Shown: in pieces, positions 1 through 8,760 of the stretch | Numbering within the stretch: position 1 is the first letter of the stretch | Layout: the number at the start of each line of letters is the position of its first letter | Source: CAVZXS01 sp963779325 | GTDB lineage: Bacteria > Bacteroidota > Bacteroidia > Chitinophagales > Chitinophagaceae | Length of the DNA: 64,000 nucleotides | Assembly (NCBI GenBank): GCA_963779325.1 | Contig: CAVZXS010000037.1 | Span: forward strand, 434,001 to 498,000 | Direction of reading: 5' to 3' | The notes under the pieces: generated by a model | What the model was told of the DNA's origin: nothing | Databases searched by the model: none | What the model saw: the letters and a program-made list of their open reading frames with translations, nothing else | Made by a program: the position numbers and the translations under genes

Positions 1-83
1 AAAGAGCCATAAAACTCTACGAGCATTTAGGTTTTACACAAAGAAGAATCATCGCTTTTTGGAAGATAAAGAGAGAGCAATAG
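1..83 (+). CDS. GNAT-family N-acetyltransferase, C-terminal end only
   Basis: The window opens inside a reading frame that ends with a TAG at 81-83. The visible residues include RAIKLYEHLGF, the typical last conserved motif of GCN5-related acetyltransferases, where the acetyl-CoA-binding fold ends. Only about 26 residues are present, so the substrate cannot be guessed. It reads in the same direction as mnmA and ends about 45 bases before it, but a good promoter element lies between them. Confidence 0.6.
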   Translation, partial: RAIKLYEHLGFTQRRIIAFWKIKREQ

Positions 84-102
84 CCCGTCAATTTTTAGTT
101 CG

Positions 103-110
103 TATATTTG
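103..110 (+). promoter_or_regulatory. Bacteroidota-type -7 element before mnmA
   Basis: TATATTTG fits the TAnnTTTG -7 consensus of Bacteroidota sigma-ABfr promoters. Transcription would begin around 116-117, giving a 5' leader of about a dozen bases before the ATG at 129. No clear -33 TTTG was fixed. Confidence 0.5.
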
Positions 111-128
111 CAGGCTAATTATTTTTTT

Positions 129-1242
129 ATGAGCAGAAAAGGGAAAGTATTGGTGGCCATGAGCGGCGGTATAGACAGTACCGTAACGGCATTGATGCTG
201 CATGACGAAGGCTACGAGGTGGTAGGCATTACTATGAAAACATGGGATTATGCGGCAAGCGGAGGCGGTAAAAAAGAAACCGGTTGTTGCAATTTGGATA
301 GTTTTAACGATGCCCGGCAGGCGGCAGTAGAGCATGGCTTTCCGCATTTTATTTTAGATATACGCGAAGAGTTCGGCGATTTTGTAATTGAAAATTTTGT
401 GGAAGAATATATTGCCGGTCGTACACCCAATCCCTGCGTACTTTGTAATACGCATATAAAATGGAGGGCTTTATTAAAAAGAGCCGATGCAATGGATTGC
501 GATTTCATTGCGACGGGTCATTATGCCAAAATTCGTCAGCACGATAACGGAAGATTTGTAGTAAGTAAAGCGGTGGATGAAACCAAAGACCAGAGTTATG
601 TACTGTGGGGACTTGCAACAGGACTTGCTCAGCCGCACTCTCCTGCCCTTGGGGCCTTACAGAAAGACGGAGATTCGCCAAATGGCATTTGATTACGGCT
701 ACCCGGAATTGGCAAAAAAAAGTGAGAGCTACGAAATTTGTTTTGTACCGGACAATGATTATCGCGGATTTTTAAAACGCAGAGTAGAGGGACTGGAAGA
801 AAAAGTAGCCGGCGGTAATTTTATTGATAAACACGGAAAAATTTTGGGCACCCATAAAGGTTATCCTTTTTATACTATCGGTCAGAGAAAAGGATTGGAT
901 ATTACTTTTGGCCGCCCGGTTTTTGTAACTAAAATAAACCCTGAAGACAACACCGTTGTACTGGGTGATGAAGAAGACCTGGAACAAAATGAAATGACGG
1001 TAGGAAAAATTAATTTGATAAAATACGACACCATTACGCCGGGTATGGAAGCAACTACCAAGATCAGGTACAAGGACAAAGGCGCACTATCAAATATTTA
1101 CCCGGAAAACAATGGTATGAGAGTAAGATTTTATGAAAATGTAAAGGGCATAGCCCCCGGGCAAAGCGCTGTATTTTATGAAGGCGACGATGTACTTGGC
1201 GGCGGGAATATACAGTTAGGGATGTTGAGCAAGGAGCGATGA
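129..1242 (+). CDS. mnmA: tRNA-specific 2-thiouridylase MnmA, interrupted by one +1 frameshift
   Basis: MnmA puts sulfur on U34 of Lys, Glu and Gln tRNAs using ATP and a persulfide. The N-terminal part has the PP-loop SGGIDS, the family Cys in NPCVLCN, and GHYAK. The second part has SYEICFVPDNDYRGF with the second catalytic Cys, then GQRKGLD and the C-terminal beta-barrel. The two parts lie in different frames. The first runs on to a stop at about 692, while the homologous sequence resumes in the next frame at about 615. One extra T in CTTG (613-614) explains it: removing it restores WGLQQDLLSRT. I chose the ATG at 129 because the Met-Ser-Arg-Lys-Gly start fits the family; the upstream TTG at 108 overlaps the promoter. 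Either a real pseudogene or, more likely, a sequence error in an intact gene. Confidence 0.9.
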
Positions 1243-1296
1243 ACAATAGGCAATAAGCAATTAGCGAAAAGCAAAAGTCAAAAGTCAAAATTTAAA
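1241..1296 (+). repeat. Degenerate heptanucleotide array (AGNCAAN type)
   Basis: Eight 7-base units in register begin at the mnmA stop codon: GAACAAT, AGGCAAT, AAGCAAT, TAGCGAA, AAGCAAA, AGTCAAA, AGTCAAA, ATTTAAA. The same family recurs after smpB (34111-34173). No protein or RNA function is evident. Confidence 0.7.
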
Positions 1297-1349
1297 AAAT
1301 ATAGGGTGTTAAAGCAGCGCGCAATGATCTGTAACATTCTGACTTTCTT

Positions 1350-1405
1350 ACTTCCGACCTCTGACTTCCGACTTCCGACCTCTGACCTCCGACTTCCGAC
1401 CTCCT
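1350..1405 (+). repeat. Heptanucleotide array (ACTTCCG type)
   Basis: Eight near-perfect heptamers lie head to tail: ACTTCCG, ACCTCTG, ACTTCCG, ACTTCCG, ACCTCTG, ACCTCCG, ACTTCCG, ACCTCCT. The reverse complement of the ACTTCTG variant gives AGTCAGA in another register, one base from the AGTCAAA unit of the array just upstream, so the two are probably one family. The rest of the 311-base gap between mnmA and the next gene holds only a weak terminator. Confidence 0.75.
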
Positions 1406-1408
1406 TTT

Positions 1409-1432
1409 AAAGGCAATAAAGAGGCCTTTTTG
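1409..1432 (+). terminator. Possible intrinsic terminator downstream of mnmA
   Basis: AAAGGC, a 9-base loop and GCCTTT are followed by a short T-run. The stem is only six pairs, so this is tentative. Confidence 0.35.
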
Positions 1433-1553
1433 CCGTTTTTAAACTGAAATTTTAACCAATCGGAACGGTTGCCTTTTTTTGCAGCAATCTGGCTACAAAC
1501 AGCGTCTTATTAAAAGTAAACCGTACTTATATTAAAAGCAGAATACAAATTTT

Positions 1554-2333
1554 ATGAAACTGACTTCTACCTTATTAAAATTCACTTGTTTTATTTTTTG
1601 TGCAGCAACTGTTATTTCCTGCAGTAACAAAACGGAAGAATTAGTAGTCGAACCGATTACAGATTATACCCCTTTGCGATTAGTACCGGGCAAATACATT
1701 ACTTATCGTGTAGACTCATTAGCCTATATCAATTTCGGACGTACCGAAGTAACACGTAAATACCAGGTAAGACATACTGTAGATGCACAGGTAACGGATA
1801 ACCTGGGCAGACCATCTTACAGAATATACCGCACCATACGAAATGAGGCGGGTACTGATAGCTGGCAAACCAACGGCTCTTACTTCATTACGCCGCTTGC
1901 CGACCAAGTGGAAGTAATAGATGATAATATGCGTTTTATTAAACTTCATTCACCGATAAAAAACGGTTTTAACTGGAAAGGGAATAAATTTTTAGCCAAC
2001 GATCCTTACAGCTCACTTTATAATTTCAGTAATGATGATGCCATGGAAGATTGGGATTATTTTATTGAAGGCGATAAGACTTCAGAACAAATCGGCACGC
2101 AAACCATACCCGACATATTTACCATACTTCACGCCGATGAAGCCATCAACGCCCCGGTAATCGTTGCTACGGCTTACGGAGCAAAAACTTTTTCGCTGGA
2201 AAAATATGCAAAAGGAATAGGCATGGTGGCCCGCGAACATACTTTATGGGAATACCAACCCAACCCCAGCGGACAGGGCGGTCCTTATAAAACAGGCTTC
2301 GGTATTAAAATGTGGATGATAGATCATAATTAA
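1554..2333 (+). CDS. Secreted lipoprotein of unknown function
   Basis: The 259-residue product starts with a lipoprotein signal peptide, ending in VISC with Cys about residue 23, so it should be lipidated and held in an envelope membrane. The mature part opens with PLRLVPGKYITYRVDSL and is rich in aromatic and polar residues typical of beta-sandwich envelope proteins. I recognise no catalytic motif or named domain. It stands alone, with its own 5' gap, ahead of a secreted subtilase 62 bases downstream that has its own promoter. Function unknown. Confidence 0.75.
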   Translation: MKLTSTLLKFTCFIFCAATVISCSNKTEELVVEPITDYTPLRLVPGKYITYRVDSLAYINFGRTEVTRKYQVRHTVDAQVTDNLGRPSYRIYRTIRNEAGTDSWQTNGSYFITPLADQVEVIDDNMRFIKLHSPIKNGFNWKGNKFLANDPYSSLYNFSNDDAMEDWDYFIEGDKTSEQIGTQTIPDIFTILHADEAINAPVIVATAYGAKTFSLEKYAKGIGMVAREHTLWEYQPNPSGQGGPYKTGFGIKMWMIDHN

Positions 2334-2361
2334 TTAAACACCTGCATTTCTTTTTATAGCG

Positions 2362-2369
2362 TAAATTTG
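2362..2369 (+). promoter_or_regulatory. -7 element before the T9SS subtilase gene
   Basis: TAAATTTG matches TAnnTTTG and lies 26 bases before the ATG at 2395. Confidence 0.45.
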
Positions 2370-2394
2370 ACGGAGCAAAATAAAGCCTGTGTAA

Positions 2395-4419
2395 ATGAAA
2401 AGCATCTTTCTATTTTTTATTGCGTTATTTCTGTTGACAAATAATTCGCAGGCGCAGTTTACCCGGTATCTTGTAAAACTAAAAAATAAAGGCGGCAATA
2501 GCTTTACACTTGCCAATCCCGCTGCCTATTTATCGCAACGTGCCATTGACAGAAGAACAAGATACGGCATTGCCATAGACAGTACCGACTTACCCGTTAC
2601 CACAGCTTATATAACAGCTCTTCGCAGCATACCCAATGTAACCGTTCTCAATATTTCGAAATGGCTCAATTCCGTTTCTGTACAAACTTCGGATGCAAAC
2701 GCAATAACGGCTATTAATGCGCTGCCTTTCGTACTAAATGTATCGGGCCTGGCTGCAAGAGCTGTTGCAAATAATAATATAGAACCCGCGGGGAAATTTA
2801 TAAATGAAAACATAATTACTGAATTACCTCCCGCGCCTGCTAAAACAAATAAAACGACCGCCGATTTTTTTAATTACGGTACCAATTCTTTTAATGAGAT
2901 TAATTTACATAAAGGACAGTTTCTCCATAACATTGGCTTACGCGGACAAGGCATGCGCATCGCCGTAATCGACGGCGGTTTTTTTCGTTACAGTATTTTA
3001 CGTGCAATGGATAGTGCTGTTGCCAACGGACAATTTTTAGATTCATTTGATTTTGTTGCCGGCGAAACAAAAGTATTTGAAGATGACAGTCACGGCATGT
3101 CTTGCTTATCTACCATTGCCGCAAATATTCCCGGGCAGTTTATAGGCAAAGCGCCTAAAGCAAATTTTCTTTTATACAGAACCGAAAATGTTTCAGGTGA
3201 ATTTTTATTAGAAGAACATAATTGGGTCTGCGGAACGGAAAGAGCGGACAGTGCGGGAGCAGATGTTATTTCCACTTCATTGGGATATTATATTCAATTT
3301 ACACCTCCTTCAGTCGATCATCCGAATTCGGATATGGACGGAAATAAAACCATGCCCGCTATAGCCGGCGATCTTGCTGCTAAAAAAGGAATACTTGTTT
3401 TTGCAGCTATAGGTAACGATGGCAGCAATCCGACAGCCACACATTTTCTTTCTACACCATCCGACGGAGACAGTGTAATGGCGGTAGGTGCAGTTAATGC
3501 TGCCGGTGCAGTAGGCGGCTTTTCAAGTTTTGGTCCTTCTTTCGACGGACAAATAAAACCCGATATGGCTTCTGTGGGAGTAAGTGCTTTAATACAAACA
3601 GCATCTAATACTGTCGGCACATCCAACGGCACTTCCTTCGCATGCCCCAAAATGGCGGGCCTGGCTACTATTTTATGGCAGGGCTTTCCTGAATTTAATA
3701 ATATGAAAATTGCCAACGCTTTACGACTGGCAGGTAGTATAGCATCAGCTCCCAATGACAGAATTGGTTTTGGTATACCCGATGTAAAAAAAGCATTGGT
3801 TGAATTGCTGAAAGATTTTTCTACAGCCAACGGAAGTATAGCAACCTGTAGTGTAACCATTAATTGGAACAGTAAGGATGTGGATGCAATGAAATATGAA
3901 GTAGAAAGAAAGCTACCGGGCGAAACAGCTTTTACAAAAGTGAAGGATCAACCCGGAACAGGAGGAGTGATTTTTTCAAACAAATCTTATACATTTAATG
4001 AAACGCTTACTAATGCAGCAGCAGGTACAGCCCTTTATCGCATCAGGCAAATAGCAGATACAGCCGCTGCCACATTCACCGATACGTATATTGATTCGGT
4101 AGAGATTGTTATTGGCGCCGCCTGCAATACAACGGGTATTAATCCTTTGGATCCGAATAAAGAAAAAGTAACATTGATACCCAATCCAACTGCGGGTTCA
4201 GAAATTACAATACGTGTAGAAACGCCCTACCCTATTACTAGCATGACCGTTACCATTACCGATATGAAAGGAAGATTAATGAATAAATTTTTAAAATCGA
4301 AAGGAAGCGGAACGGCGAATTATACATTGCCTGTACAAAAATTAGCTAAGGGAAAATATGTGGTAGCGGTTTATAACGGTACAAAAATTTTAGCATCGAG
4401 AGAGATGATAAAATTGTAA
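2395..4419 (+). CDS. Subtilisin-like (S8) serine peptidase with T9SS sorting domain
   Basis: The 674-residue product has a Sec signal peptide ending near AQ at about residue 20, then a prodomain-like segment. In the S8 catalytic domain, Asp is in IAVIDGG (about residue 192), His in DSHGMSC (about 234), the oxyanion Asn in AIGNDGS, and Ser in GTSNGTSFACPKMAG (about 414). A fibronectin-like region follows, then a C-terminal domain (IPNPTAG..., GKYVVAVYNG, last about 80 residues) typical of type A T9SS sorting signals. It should therefore cross the outer membrane through T9SS and be released or anchored at the surface as a protease. Substrate unknown. Confidence 0.88.
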   Translation: MKSIFLFFIALFLLTNNSQAQFTRYLVKLKNKGGNSFTLANPAAYLSQRAIDRRTRYGIAIDSTDLPVTTAYITALRSIPNVTVLNISKWLNSVSVQTSDANAITAINALPFVLNVSGLAARAVANNNIEPAGKFINENIITELPPAPAKTNKTTADFFNYGTNSFNEINLHKGQFLHNIGLRGQGMRIAVIDGGFFRYSILRAMDSAVANGQFLDSFDFVAGETKVFEDDSHGMSCLSTIAANIPGQFIGKAPKANFLLYRTENVSGEFLLEEHNWVCGTERADSAGADVISTSLGYYIQFTPPSVDHPNSDMDGNKTMPAIAGDLAAKKGILVFAAIGNDGSNPTATHFLSTPSDGDSVMAVGAVNAAGAVGGFSSFGPSFDGQIKPDMASVGVSALIQTASNTVGTSNGTSFACPKMAGLATILWQGFPEFNNMKIANALRLAGSIASAPNDRIGFGIPDVKKALVELLKDFSTANGSIATCSVTINWNSKDVDAMKYEVERKLPGETAFTKVKDQPGTGGVIFSNKSYTFNETLTNAAAGTALYRIRQIADTAAATFTDTYIDSVEIVIGAACNTTGINPLDPNKEKVTLIPNPTAGSEITIRVETPYPITSMTVTITDMKGRLMNKFLKSKGSGTANYTLPVQKLAKGKYVVAVYNGTKILASREMIKL

Positions 4420-4435
4420 GGAGCCTCATCCCTGA

Positions 4436-4482
4436 ACGTCCTTCCCTTCCATTGCTCACTCCTGAGGAGAGGGAGTTCCGGA
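4436..4482. repeat. Degenerate copy of the G+C-rich palindromic repeat
   Basis: An imperfect hairpin CTCC-TGA-GGAG followed by AGGGAGTTCCGGAC resembles the palindromes found inside his and trp genes. It fills the space between the converging subtilase and rsmB genes and could act as a weak bidirectional terminator. Confidence 0.45.
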
Positions 4483-4488
4483 CTTAAT

Positions 4489-5712
4489 TTAGAAGGATGG
4501 TTTCGGACTTGTAAATAAAGCGGCGAACATAGTATCCGCTTTTTTATCATACCCTTTTAAAATATCCATCTTTACTAATTCAAGCCCGAAATTTTCTTTT
4601 ATAAATGATACAGCCTCTTCATTTTCTTTTTTAAAAACAGAACAGGTGATGTACAAAAAATAACCGCCCGGCTGTAAATGTGGAATTATGTTACTTACAA
4701 TTTGTTTTTGCAATGCGGCATATTCTTCTATTTTCTTTTCGCTAAAATACATAAGCTGCTCGGGTGTACGCCCCCAGGTACCGCTGCCGCTACAGGGCAC
4801 GTCGGCTATAATTATTGAATATTGATTATTAATTATTGGGTCAGTTATTTTTTTATTCGATAAATCAATCACGAAGTCTTTGTAGCCGCTAATATCCGCT
4901 TCCCTAAATCTTTTTTTAAGATTAATTAAAATAGACTCTCTTACATCACTGACTGTTAAATCAATATTACCTAATACATCTTTGGCTAAAATAGATTTAC
5001 CGCCGCTGGCGGCGCAGCAATCCCAAACTTTTAGAGGTTTATTATTTACAATTAACTTTAAGAATTCTCCTGTCCGCTGCGAACTGTAATCCTGTATTAC
5101 CGCTTCTTTGTTCAACGTAAGTATATTATCCAGTTTTGAATTATTGGGCAATGCCAAACAGGAAGAAGATATCTCATTGAAATGTATTTCTGCCTTCATC
5201 AATTTTTCCTTTACAGTTTTTTCATGGCCCGGTCTTATTCGTATAAATAAATCGGGTTGAATTAATAATGATTTAGCAAATGCAGCGGCATCAATCCCGG
5301 TACTCAATTCATCTGCAAAAGGAAAATTATTAATTATTGATAATTGATTATTAAGTACTGAATATTTTTCTTCGACGGTAAATCCGCATTTTTCATTCCA
5401 GTCAGGTTTCAATAATTCCAGTACTTCATTTTTCTCCGATGAACATAAAAATAGTCCTGTTATAATTCTCTCTTCAATTTTTAACGATTCTTCCAAAACT
5501 CCTCCGCCGATCGGCGGAGGCGGGTGGGCTTGGGAGCTTCTAAAATAACAATAACACAAATGGCTGATCTGCTTCCTGTCTTTGGAGCCGTATTTTTTAT
5601 GCTGCGTAAAATATTTTTTAATAAAAGAAGCGAAGGGTTCTTCACCTTTATATTGCTGAAGAATTTCTTTGGCAGAATTCAAATGAGAATAGATATAATT
5701 TAAGCTTTTCAC
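4489..5712 (-). CDS. rsmB: 16S rRNA m5C methyltransferase, RsmB/NOP2-Sun family
   Basis: This 407-residue SAM-dependent RNA cytosine-C5 methyltransferase has an N-terminal helical (NusB-like) region, the SAM site in VWDCCAASGGKSILA, motif IV with one cysteine in ADVPCSGSGTWGR, and motif VI with the second in YITCSVFKKENE. Both catalytic cysteines are present. A proline/glycine stretch near residue 66 (AHPPPPIGGG) is encoded by a perfect 20-bp palindrome (5501-5520) and looks like an in-frame repeat insertion. The gene converges on the upstream subtilase. Exact rRNA target (C967-equivalent or another) is inferred from the family. Confidence 0.85.
   Translation of the reverse strand: MKSLNYIYSHLNSAKEILQQYKGEEPFASFIKKYFTQHKKYGSKDRKQISHLCYCYFRSSQAHPPPPIGGGVLEESLKIEERIITGLFLCSSEKNEVLELLKPDWNEKCGFTVEEKYSVLNNQLSIINNFPFADELSTGIDAAAFAKSLLIQPDLFIRIRPGHEKTVKEKLMKAEIHFNEISSSCLALPNNSKLDNILTLNKEAVIQDYSSQRTGEFLKLIVNNKPLKVWDCCAASGGKSILAKDVLGNIDLTVSDVRESILINLKKRFREADISGYKDFVIDLSNKKITDPIINNQYSIIIADVPCSGSGTWGRTPEQLMYFSEKKIEEYAALQKQIVSNIIPHLQPGGYFLYITCSVFKKENEEAVSFIKENFGLELVKMDILKGYDKKADTMFAALFTSPKPSF
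5501..5520. repeat. Perfect 20-bp palindrome inside rsmB
   Basis: CCTCCGCCGATCGGCGGAGG is a perfect inverted repeat and reads in frame within rsmB as part of a Pro/Gly-rich stretch. A close relative, CTCCGCCGCGGCGGAG, lies between genes at 25299-25314. Confidence 0.85.
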
Positions 5713-5763
5713 TTTACAGTTATTAAATATACATTGTCATTGACTATAATCTTTTTATGCCGA

Positions 5764-5793
5764 ATAAAAAACGGTTGCATTAATACAACCGTT
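5764..5793 (-). terminator. Intrinsic terminator of sucB
   Basis: On the minus strand AACGGTTG and CAACCGTT form an 8-bp stem around an 8-base loop followed by a T-rich tract, 29 bases past the sucB stop. Confidence 0.7.
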
Positions 5794-5821
5794 CCTCTAT
5801 TTTATACAAAAGATTTTGCCA

Positions 5822-7063
5822 TTACACTTCCAGTAACGTTTTAACCGGGTCTTTTCCAAACAACAACAACTCCGGATTTTCCAGTAATTCTTTTACTCTT
5901 ACTAAAAAACTTACCGATTCTCTTCCGTCAATAATTCGATGATCATAACTTAAAGCCAGGTACATCATCGGTCTTACTACTACCTGTCCGTTTACGGCTA
6001 TGGGTCGTTCCTGAATTTTATGCATACCCAGTATGGCGCTTTGCGGAATATTGATAATTGGCGTGCTTAATAAACTGCCAAACACTCCGCCGTTGGTTAA
6101 TGTAAAAGTTCCGCCGGTCATTTCTTCCATCGTCAATTTGTTTTCCTTCGCCTTGGTAGCCAACTCTACTACTTTCTTTTCTATTTCGGCCATGCCCAAA
6201 CTTTCAGCATTGCGTATTACCGGTACCACCAAACCTTTTGGGGCCGACACAGCAATAGATATATCGCAGTAATCATGGTAAATAATATTTTCACCATCAA
6301 TGTAAGCATTTACTGCGGGCCACTCCTGCAATGCATAACAAACGGCTTTAGTAAAAAAACTCATAAAGCCCAGTCCTACTCCGTGTATTTCTTTAAACTT
6401 GTCTTTGTATTTGGTACGTATGGCCATAATCTCCGTCATATCCACTTCATTAAAAGTGGTAAGCATAGCCGTAGTATTTTTTGCTTCTACCAGTCTGCGG
6501 CTTACAGTTTTGCGCAGGTTGCTCATCTTTTCTTTTTTCTCTTCACGGGTAAATGCAGCGAGGCCCGGTTTTCTTCCGGGGTTTGCAAGAGCAGCCATTA
6601 CATCGTCTTTTAAAATTTTACCGCCGCTGCCTGTGGCAGTAATAGAAGAGGGACTTACTTTTTTATCGGCAATGATGGCCGATGCAACAGGTGTCGCTTT
6701 TATATCTGCCGGCTGTTGTTCGCCGGCATTTGAAGGTTGACCATTACCTGAAGATTTAACCTCCTCTTTTTTTACTTCTTGTTTCTGACTTCCTGCTTCT
6801 AACTTCTGACTTCCGCCTTCCGGCTTTACAGCCGTATCATCAATGCTGGCCAGCAAATCACCAATCTTTAATGTATCGCCTTCCTTAGCGGCAATTTTTA
6901 ATGTACCCGCTTTTTCAGCATTCACTTCAAAAGTGGCTTTCTCACTTTCTAATTCTGCAATCACTTCATCTCTTTCCACATAATCGCCATCCTGCTTGGT
7001 CCATTTAAGCAGGCTTACTTCACTGATTGATTCTCCAACCGTCGGAACTTTTATATCTATCAT
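5822..7063 (-). CDS. sucB: 2-oxoglutarate dehydrogenase E2 (dihydrolipoyl succinyltransferase)
   Basis: This is the core transferase of the 2-oxoglutarate dehydrogenase complex, moving the succinyl group from lipoyl-Lys to CoA. The 413-residue product starts at the ATG giving MIDIKVPTVGES; the reading frame runs about 25 codons further upstream but that part is not family-like. The lipoyl domain (about 1-76) carries the lipoyl Lys in ESEKATFEV, followed by a flexible linker, the peripheral-subunit-binding domain (about 125-165), and the catalytic domain with SYDHRIIDGRE near residue 383. Part of the linker (GSQKLEAGSQKQEV) is encoded by a heptanucleotide repeat. sucA lies 1.7 kb away on the same strand, separated by an opposing gene, so the two are not one simple operon. 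Confidence 0.93.
   Translation of the reverse strand: MIDIKVPTVGESISEVSLLKWTKQDGDYVERDEVIAELESEKATFEVNAEKAGTLKIAAKEGDTLKIGDLLASIDDTAVKPEGGSQKLEAGSQKQEVKKEEVKSSGNGQPSNAGEQQPADIKATPVASAIIADKKVSPSSITATGSGGKILKDDVMAALANPGRKPGLAAFTREEKKEKMSNLRKTVSRRLVEAKNTTAMLTTFNEVDMTEIMAIRTKYKDKFKEIHGVGLGFMSFFTKAVCYALQEWPAVNAYIDGENIIYHDYCDISIAVSAPKGLVVPVIRNAESLGMAEIEKKVVELATKAKENKLTMEEMTGGTFTLTNGGVFGSLLSTPIINIPQSAILGMHKIQERPIAVNGQVVVRPMMYLALSYDHRIIDGRESVSFLVRVKELLENPELLLFGKDPVKTLLEV
6774..6822. repeat. Heptanucleotide array encoding the SucB linker
   Basis: Seven exact 7-base units lie in register: ACTTCTT, GTTTCTG, ACTTCCT, GCTTCTA, ACTTCTG, ACTTCCG, CCTTCCG. They belong to the same family as the noncoding array at 1350-1405. 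Three units make 21 bases, so the protein repeats every seven residues (GSQKLEA, GSQKQEV). Confidence 0.8.
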
Positions 7064-7320
7064 ATGTCTTTTTATAAGTGCTGCAAATTTCGGGAAAATA
7101 CCGTCAACTTGTTGAAAATAAAAGGCTATTTCTACCAATTACCGTCCCGGAGGCGTATTAGTATTTTGAACGGTCTGCCCGCTAAAGACCTTAATAAAGA
7201 GTACCACCGCCCGTTTACTCAACCAAAGTATCCGTTTACTAAATACCCTGAATATCACCCGAAAAGGTAATATAGCTTAGCAGGAGGATTGATATTTTTA
7301 TGATTATAAAAAATAAAATT

Positions 7321-8670
7321 ATGAAGAAATATTTATTGGGTTTGGTATTAAGTTCCGCGGCGCTGATTTTATCGGCACAGAACAGCTTTTTTATACAGCC
7401 CGGCGCCGAAGTAACTTTAACCGGTAACGCCGCAATTACACTGCAGAATATGAATTTTATAAATAACGGAACCTTTACCGCCGGCAACGGAACAGTAAAT
7501 ATGACGGGCAATACGACAAGCACTATTGACGGAACCAACGCCATTAACATGTTTAATCTTATTATCGGCAACACGGGCGGTGTAAACCTCGACAGAAATA
7601 TTGGTGTAAGCAATCAATTGGAAATGGTTACCGGCCTGTTGAATGTAAAAAACTTTACCGTAGACATGGGAGCAAACGGGACAGTTATTACCGAATCTGA
7701 AACCGCAAGGGTAACTGATGATGCAGGTAATACAGGTAATGCCACTACGACAAGAAATCTTTCATCGGCACTTGCAAATGTAAACCCCGGCAACTTGGGA
7801 GTAGAGTTTGTTTCGTCCCCCGCATTGGGCAATACAACTATTACCCGCTTTGGCGCAGCTTTTTTATTCAACGGAAATTCCACGGGGCTTATTCGTCGTT
7901 ACTATAATATTCAGCCCGCTAATAACACTGCGCTGAATGCGACTGTACGCTTTTATTATTTGGATGCGGAGCTGAATGGTGTAAACGAATCTGCCGCCGT
8001 GATGTGGAAAAGTATTAACAACGGTGCAAGCTGGACACAGATCATTCCTGATACAAGAAACACGGCGCTTAATTTTTATGAAAAAACAGGTGTTAACGAT
8101 TTTTCTCTCTGGACTATTGGTAACAACAACAGTGCATTACCTGTTATTTTAAGTTCATTTAATACTACTTGTAAAAATAACGGCGCCAACTTAGTTTGGG
8201 TAACACAATTCGAGCAAAATTCCGGTGTATTTGAAATAGAAAAAAGTAAAGATGGTAATAACTGGACGAAAATCGGAAGCGTAAATGCCAACGGCGTTGC
8301 GTCTGATTATAATTTTACCGATAACGAAGCGGGCTTGGCTTATTACCGGTTGAAACAAATAGATATTGACGGCAAATTTACTTACTCCAAAGTATTGTCG
8401 AGCAATTGCGAATTGAAATCTATTACACTGATGCTGTATCCCAACCCTGCATCTTCCTTTACTGAATTACGTTTTACCTCTCCTAAGGAAAACAGTACCG
8501 CTATAAATGTATATGCTGAAAACGGCCAATTGGTACGAAGCATTAAAACAACCGTTCAGCAGGGCGTTAATACTATCCGGATTAACCTGAACGGGCTCAG
8601 CAACGGAGTTTATACATTGAAAATAAACAACGATGAGTTGAAAGTAAGTAAAAAAATTATTAAGCAGTAG
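7321..8670 (+). CDS. Secreted T9SS-sorted surface protein
   Basis: The 449-residue product, taken from the ATG that gives a clean signal peptide (MKKYLLGLVLSSAALILSAQ), has an N-terminal beta-helix-like region rich in Asn, Gly and Thr repeats (NMTGNTTSTIDGTN...). A fibronectin-like part follows (ILSSFNTTCKNNGANLVW..., YYRLKQIDIDGKFTYSK) and then a type A T9SS C-terminal sorting domain (LYPNPASSFTELRF..., GVYTLKINN). This layout is common for cell-surface or adhesin-like proteins of Bacteroidota. No enzymatic motif. An alternative start lies 21 bases upstream. It sits opposite and between sucB and sucA. Confidence 0.8.
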   Translation: MKKYLLGLVLSSAALILSAQNSFFIQPGAEVTLTGNAAITLQNMNFINNGTFTAGNGTVNMTGNTTSTIDGTNAINMFNLIIGNTGGVNLDRNIGVSNQLEMVTGLLNVKNFTVDMGANGTVITESETARVTDDAGNTGNATTTRNLSSALANVNPGNLGVEFVSSPALGNTTITRFGAAFLFNGNSTGLIRRYYNIQPANNTALNATVRFYYLDAELNGVNESAAVMWKSINNGASWTQIIPDTRNTALNFYEKTGVNDFSLWTIGNNNSALPVILSSFNTTCKNNGANLVWVTQFEQNSGVFEIEKSKDGNNWTKIGSVNANGVASDYNFTDNEAGLAYYRLKQIDIDGKFTYSKVLSSNCELKSITLMLYPNPASSFTELRFTSPKENSTAINVYAENGQLVRSIKTTVQQGVNTIRINLNGLSNGVYTLKINNDELKVSKKIIKQ

Positions 8671-8706
8671 TAGCAGTATAAACCAACCATTATTTCTTAT
8701 TCAATC

Positions 8707-8741
8707 AAAAAACCATCTCACTCAATGCGGGATGGTTTTTT
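8707..8741. terminator. Bidirectional terminator between converging genes
   Basis: AAAAAACCATC and GATGGTTTTTT pair around a 13-base loop, with A- and T-runs on both sides, between the T9SS protein gene and sucA, which converge here. Confidence 0.7.
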
Positions 8742-8760
8742 TAATAAAAGATTCAAGAAA

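Noticed and set aside
3318..3860. 180-codon antisense ORF opposite the T9SS subtilase
   Set aside because: It is a frame shadow of the clearly coding + strand; no family motif and an unlikely composition.
5501..5520. Restriction-modification or operator site in rsmB
   Set aside because: The palindrome is deep inside a coding region and has related copies elsewhere, which fits a repeat family rather than a regulator site.
7238..7883. Antisense ORFs opposite the T9SS surface protein
   Set aside because: They mirror Asn/Thr/Gly-rich repeats on the coding strand; no start signal or known motif.
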